NCBI GenBank assembly: GCA_937951995.1 | Contig: CALGAG010000140.1 | Coordinates: 1-42,868 of the forward strand | Length of the DNA: 42,868 nucleotides | Origin: an uncultured Bacillota bacterium | Lineage (GTDB): Bacteria > Bacillota > Clostridia > Tissierellales > Tissierellaceae | Direction: 5' to 3' | Shown here: positions 39,307 to 42,868 of the stretch, piece by piece | How the letters are laid out: each line of letters opens with the position of its first letter | Position numbering within the stretch: the first letter of the stretch is position 1 | Position numbers and translations under genes: made by a program | Notes under the pieces: model-generated | Told to the model about the DNA's origin: nothing | Seen by the model: the letters and a program-made list of their open reading frames with translations, nothing else | Database searches by the model: none

Positions 39307-40761
39307 ATGCTATCCCAACTCAGACTAGACAAGGAAAAGGATTCACCTTTGTATATCCAGCTCTACGAAGCTATCAGGGAGGCCATTGAGGATGAGACAT
39401 TTGAATCAGAAAAGCTGCCCTCCATTAGGGCTCTTGCAAAACAACTGGGCGTCAACAATGTTACAGTGGTCAATGCCTACAAGCAGCTTGAACAGGACAA
39501 CTATATTTACACGGTAAAGGGTAGTGGCTCTTTCATAAAAAAACCCTCCTTTAGCAAGGAAAACAGCCTCGTTGAAGAAGGCGACATGGAGCTCATGCTT
39601 TCTGGAATTTTTCCTCTTCTGAAGAACAGTATCGATTTTGCAAGCGTATCCCCCACTCCAGAGCTTTTTCCCATTGAGGAGTTCAAGAAATCCCTTGTGG
39701 AGGTTCTTGACAGGGACGGTGGACAGGCCTTTCTATACCCTGAAATCACTGGCTTTGGACCCCTTAGAGAATCCATTTCACAGTTTCTATTGGAGCACTA
39801 CTCCATTTCTGCCACCAAGGACCAGATACTGATAACATCAGGTGGACAGCAGGGGCTTGATATAATATCAAAAACACTTATTCAGCAGGGGGATGTTATC
39901 CTGGTTGAGAACCCCACCTACCCAGGTGCATTCGCAGCATTCCAGTCAAGGGGTGCCAGAATTCTTGGAATACCCATGGATGATGAAGGGATAGACCTGG
40001 ATGAACTCAAATCCTATGTAAAAAGGTACCGTCCCAAATTTATCTACCTGATGCCTAATTACCATAGCCCAACTACCATATGCTATAGCGAGACAAGAAA
40101 AAAAGAGGTCCTCAGGCTTGCCAGGGAATACGGCTTCTATATTATCGAGGATGACTTCCTTACTGACCTAAGCTTTTCTGATGACAAGAAGCTGCCCATA
40201 AAGACCCTGGACAGATTTGACCAGGTCATATTCATAAAGAGCTTTTCAAAGATCTTTATGCCAGGTGTCAGAATTGGCTTTATGACACTGCCCAAGGCAC
40301 TTGTAAGGGACATTATTAAAGCCAAGCACACAACGGATATTTCTTCCTCAGGTTATCTGCAAAGAGCCTTTGACCTCTATTTGCGAAAGGGGTTTTGGAG
40401 AGACCACATTGAAAAAATAACCGGCTTCTACAGGGGTAGATATGGCATGATGATTTCTGAATTGGAAAAGCTTAAACATTTGGGAATATCCTATCTGGAA
40501 CCCCATGGCGGCTTGAGTGTTTGGGTATCGCTACCAGAAGGATTTGATGCTCTGGACCTGTACCAGGAGTGTGGAAAAAGAGGACTGGCCATTGTTCCAG
40601 GAAAGGTTTTCTTCACAAATGACAAGGATTCGGAAAAGTATATTAGGCTTAGCTTCAGTGCAGTCAGCGAGGATGAGATAAGGAAGGGGTTGGAGATTCT
40701 AAGGGATATTCTCTCCCCTACAAAAGATGATGTAGCAGAAAAATATATGCCCTTTCTATGA
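39307..40761 (+). CDS. MocR-type regulator (GntR helix-turn-helix plus aminotransferase domain)
   Basis: A 484-residue PdxR/MocR-like protein. The N-terminal GntR winged helix (about 10-80: SPLYIQLYEAIREAIEDE, LPSIRALAKQLGVNNVTVVNAYKQLEQ) is joined by a linker to a fold-type I aminotransferase domain (about 110-480) with LITSGGQQGLDIISK, NPTYPGAFAAFQ, MPNYHSPTT and the PLP-lysine in IKSFSKIFMPGVRIG. Such proteins bind PLP or an amino-acid-PLP adduct to regulate genes for pyridoxine, GABA, taurine or amino-acid metabolism. AAAGGAATG-type sequence precedes the start. The target here is unknown; the divergent small membrane protein operon or the distal hydrolase/glutaminase genes are candidates. 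An imperfect inverted repeat lies at 39269-39285. Confidence 0.9.
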   Translation: MLSQLRLDKEKDSPLYIQLYEAIREAIEDETFESEKLPSIRALAKQLGVNNVTVVNAYKQLEQDNYIYTVKGSGSFIKKPSFSKENSLVEEGDMELMLSGIFPLLKNSIDFASVSPTPELFPIEEFKKSLVEVLDRDGGQAFLYPEITGFGPLRESISQFLLEHYSISATKDQILITSGGQQGLDIISKTLIQQGDVILVENPTYPGAFAAFQSRGARILGIPMDDEGIDLDELKSYVKRYRPKFIYLMPNYHSPTTICYSETRKKEVLRLAREYGFYIIEDDFLTDLSFSDDKKLPIKTLDRFDQVIFIKSFSKIFMPGVRIGFMTLPKALVRDIIKAKHTTDISSSGYLQRAFDLYLRKGFWRDHIEKITGFYRGRYGMMISELEKLKHLGISYLEPHGGLSVWVSLPEGFDALDLYQECGKRGLAIVPGKVFFTNDKDSEKYIRLSFSAVSEDEIRKGLEILRDILSPTKDDVAEKYMPFL

Positions 40762-40767
40762 ATTTAA

Positions 40768-40787
40768 AGACCCTCCTTGGAGGGCCT
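40768..40787. terminator. Hairpin between convergent genes
   Basis: Arms CCCTCC / GGAGGG (40771-40784) around TT, extended by AG/CT across one mismatch. It lies between the stops of the MocR gene and the hydrolase gene. T runs are poor on both sides. Confidence 0.5.
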
Positions 40788-40800
40788 GGTTGATCATTTG

Positions 40801-41613
40801 CTATTCTTCGATAAAACTCTCGATTGCCCTGTTGAACTCAACAGGGCTTTCAATTGGAGCCAGGTGACCACCCTTGATTGTAATGTGTTTCCCATTTTTT
40901 ATAATTTGGGCAAGGTACTTTCCAGATTCCACACTATAGAAGGTGCTCTCCTCACCGTTTATCACAAGGCATGGAAGCTCAATGCCCCTAAGGGTTTCCC
41001 TAAAATCAGACCTTATAATATCGTCCCAGACAATTGCCATAAAATCCGGATTATTGGCCTGCATGGTCTTAATTAGTATTTCCTGGTTTTCACTATCCAT
41101 GTGGGGGGCCATTCTTTTCATAAAGTCAGTGGCAAACCCCATAAAGTCTTTTTGAATCTGGAGCAGGTCATCATTGGCCGTTTCAATGGTATAGTCTCCA
41201 TTGAAAAGACCGTACTTCCATTCCCCTTCATTTACAACTCTTGGGGATGTTTCAACAAGAACCAACTTCCTTATTCTATCTTCTCCAAAAATTCTTAGGT
41301 ATTCCAGGGAGACCGCTCCACCCATGGACCATCCCAAAAGTGTGACCCCTGACAGATCAAGGTGCCCAAGGAGTGCTTCAATATCCTTTGCCATGGATTT
41401 AAAGCTAATGCTGTCTTCCTTGGTAATGGTCCTCCCATGGCCTCTCAGGTCCATGGTAAGGACCTTAAATTTCCTTGAGAGTATCTTCTCTGTCAATCTG
41501 TAGGCACTGCTGTCGGCTCCAAAACCATGGATGCAGACCAGTGGATGACCCTCACCACTTGTTCGATAGTAAAGCTTTGTTCCATCATCAGTTATTGCAA
41601 ATCCACTTTCCAT
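40801..41613 (-). CDS. Alpha/beta-fold hydrolase
   Basis: A 270-residue serine hydrolase. Motifs: oxyanion region LVCIHGFGADSSAY, DLRGHGRT, nucleophile Ser in LLGWSMGGAVSLEY, a late Asp/Glu segment (LPCLVINGEES) and catalytic His in IKGGHLAPIE. It resembles the esterase, lipase and 3-oxoadipate enol-lactonase group; substrate unknown. The N-terminus EDGTKLYYRTSGEG-type sequence is typical of the family. It follows the glutaminase gene by 26 bases in the same direction, suggesting one unit. Confidence 0.88.
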   Translation of the reverse strand: MESGFAITDDGTKLYYRTSGEGHPLVCIHGFGADSSAYRLTEKILSRKFKVLTMDLRGHGRTITKEDSISFKSMAKDIEALLGHLDLSGVTLLGWSMGGAVSLEYLRIFGEDRIRKLVLVETSPRVVNEGEWKYGLFNGDYTIETANDDLLQIQKDFMGFATDFMKRMAPHMDSENQEILIKTMQANNPDFMAIVWDDIIRSDFRETLRGIELPCLVINGEESTFYSVESGKYLAQIIKNGKHITIKGGHLAPIESPVEFNRAIESFIEE

Positions 41614-41639
41614 CTCATCACCAACTTCTCATAAGATAT

Positions 41640-42590
41640 CTAAAACGGACCTATCTCCGCCTTAAGAATATTTTCATCAAAAATATTAAAGTGCAATCTT
41701 CTGGACAATTCCTTTATTATACCAATTCCAGCTGAAGAGTTGCCATTTTCATCAAGGGCAGGTGAGAATATTCCTATCCCCATTCCATTTGGTAGGATCC
41801 CCATGATTCCACCTCCAACTCCCGACTTGGATGGGATTCCCACCTCAATTGCATATTTTGCGCTGTAATTGTACATGCCACAGGTAAATAAGAGGCCTTT
41901 GATAAGGATTGACATGTCCTTCCTTGATATACCATCAATGTTTATCCCTTCACAGCCATTGGAAATAAATCTCCCTATTTTAGCAATGTCCCTTGTATCA
42001 ACCTGTATTGAGCACTGCTTAAAGTAAGTATCCAGAACATCCTCAACATCACCATCCAGAATTCCCTTGCTGCTCATAAGGTATGCCATGGATCTGTTTC
42101 TACTACCGGTTTCCTTTTCAGACATGTATACCTCTTCGTCGTAGCCGATATTTGGATTGTTGGCCATTTTCCTGGTTAACTCCAGTATTTTTTGGAATCT
42201 CTCTTCACCATCACCCTTGATCATGCCAGTTGTTAGGATGGCACCTGAATTTATCATAGGATTGGCAGGCTTGTGAATGTTTGGCAGGTCAAGCTTTGTA
42301 AATGCGTTAAAGGGCTCATCAGTACTATCCAAACCAACTTTCTCAAAGATGGCCTCTATGCCTATGTCCATGGCAGCTACAAGGAATGAAATTATTTTTG
42401 AAATACTTTGAAGAGTGAACTTCTCCTCAAAATCCCCTGCAGTATGTAGCAAGGCACCTGTTCTTCCCGCGACTGTAACTCCTATCTTCTCCCTATCCGC
42501 CTTTGCAAGTGCTGGTATGTAGTCTGCTACTTTGCCATCTTCAATAAGATGTCTGTTATTCTCGATTATTTCATTCAGTAGTATTTCCAT
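41640..42590 (-). CDS. glsA: Glutaminase
   Basis: Serine-dependent glutaminase (beta-lactamase-like fold), 316 residues, converting glutamine to glutamate and ammonia. Motifs: FTLQSISKIISFLVA with the catalytic Ser-x-x-Lys, KPANPMINSGAI, the Asn/Glu/Tyr binding segments (NNPNIGYDEEVYMSE), MAYLMSSKGIL and the end region SGVGGGIMGILPNGMGIG. The start at 42590 (MEILLNEI) follows GGAGGAG; a frame open to 42665 has no such site. A palindromic 5' hairpin precedes it. A neighbouring ureohydrolase gene suggests use of nitrogenous amino acids. Confidence 0.95.
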   Translation of the reverse strand: MEILLNEIIENNRHLIEDGKVADYIPALAKADREKIGVTVAGRTGALLHTAGDFEEKFTLQSISKIISFLVAAMDIGIEAIFEKVGLDSTDEPFNAFTKLDLPNIHKPANPMINSGAILTTGMIKGDGEERFQKILELTRKMANNPNIGYDEEVYMSEKETGSRNRSMAYLMSSKGILDGDVEDVLDTYFKQCSIQVDTRDIAKIGRFISNGCEGINIDGISRKDMSILIKGLLFTCGMYNYSAKYAIEVGIPSKSGVGGGIMGILPNGMGIGIFSPALDENGNSSAGIGIIKELSRRLHFNIFDENILKAEIGPF

Positions 42591-42621
42591 ATTCTCCTCC
42601 AGACTATGATATTGTATAGCC

Positions 42622-42651
42622 AATAAGAGACCATAGAGATGGTCTCTTATT
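42622..42651 (-). repeat. Stable hairpin in the glsA leader
   Basis: Perfect 12-base arms AATAAGAGACCA / TGGTCTCTTATT around six bases. The -10 element TATTAT (42654-42659) lies just upstream, so the glsA transcript should begin at or in this hairpin. It may shield the 5' end from decay. Confidence 0.7.
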
Positions 42652-42682
42652 CTATAATATATCATTATTCAGCAGTTTAAAA

Positions 42683-42868
42683 CTATAGATTGAATTTCCT
42701 TTTGGTAACACCTGATAATAGATAAATTGTCATCCAGCTTGCTACATGAGAGGAAACATCATTGGGATCCTGTGGAGGATAGATTTCTACATAATCAAAT
42801 GCCTCTGCACCAGCTTTTCCACATTCATGTAATGCCATTGCAAGCTCAAAAGTGGTCAACCCACATGG
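42683..42868 (-). CDS. Agmatinase/arginase-family ureohydrolase, C-terminal part
   Basis: The last 61 codons of a gene that runs off the right edge, ending at TAG 42683-42685. The visible segment has GLTTFELAMALHECGKAGA, FDYVEIYPPQDPNDVSSHVASW and a C-terminal basic end. This matches the final helix-strand-helix of agmatinase/formiminoglutamase proteins (the conserved form is FDVVEISPPYDP). The metal-site motifs lie outside the window, so whether it acts on agmatine, arginine or another guanidino compound cannot be said. It is upstream of glsA on the same strand. Confidence 0.8.
   Translation of the reverse strand, partial: PCGLTTFELAMALHECGKAGAEAFDYVEIYPPQDPNDVSSHVASWMTIYLLSGVTKRKFNL

Overview
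The window looks like chromosomal core from an anaerobic, low-to-moderate-GC Firmicute of the Clostridia/Tissierellia type. The evidence is the Firmicute gene order rpsF-ssb-rpsR-yybS-gdpP-rplI-dnaB, a T-box leader on serS, DnaD/DnaI-type helicase-loading genes, a GbsR-type regulator, strong AGGAGG ribosome sites, and selenium genes (YedF, DUF3343 and a selenoprotein). No phage, insertion sequence or CRISPR array was seen. Nearly all genes lie on the minus strand. The plus-strand exceptions are phoU-phoP-phoR, gbsR and a MocR-type regulator.

Layout. 0-1 kb: an AT-rich end with one small membrane-anchored protein. 1-4 kb: tRNA-Ser(CGA), a molybdopterin oxidoreductase broken by an in-frame TAA, tadA and tRNA-Arg(CCT). 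4-7.6 kb: a TAXI-type TRAP operon (binding lipoprotein, DUF1850 protein, fused permease) whose permease is broken by an in-frame TGA 60 codons before its natural end. 7.6-9.2 kb: serS with a T-box. 9.2-13.8 kb: murI, a PTS_EIIC_2-type permease, a DnaI/DnaC-like loader, a DnaD-domain protein and a GNAT acetyltransferase. 13.9-19.9 kb: dnaB, rplI, gdpP, yybS, rpsR, ssb and rpsF. 20-22.4 kb: phosphate regulation behind PhoP-box-like repeats. 22.4-26.3 kb: a glycine-betaine ABC transporter divergent from gbsR. 26.3-31.2 kb: an HNH protein, a PLP aminotransferase, an MtnA-like isomerase, purine nucleoside phosphorylase and an iron-type alcohol dehydrogenase. 31.3-34.3 kb: an ECF sigma factor, a small membrane protein and a large TPR protein. 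34.4-39.2 kb: DUF951, MscS, DUF3343, YedF, a membrane-anchored propeller-like protein, a selenoprotein, a lipoprotein and a small membrane protein. 39.3-42.9 kb: a MocR regulator, an alpha/beta hydrolase, glutaminase and the end of an agmatinase-family ureohydrolase.

Most notable: the 2Fe-2S/CopZ-like gene near 37.5-38.0 kb extends upstream through a Cys-UGA pair to a good ATG and ribosome site. A stem-loop with GGU in its apical loop follows the UGA at the spacing of a bacterial SECIS, so this is very probably a selenoprotein. It lies in the same gene run as YedF and DUF3343. Also notable are two genes interrupted by single in-frame stops, an ECF-type promoter in front of the sigma gene, a candidate GbsR operator between divergent promoters, and a possible nucleoside-thioether or deoxysugar salvage cluster.

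Limits: all calls come from reading the sequence and from general knowledge of the families. No database search or structure prediction was run. Start sites are judged from ribosome-binding sites and family habit.
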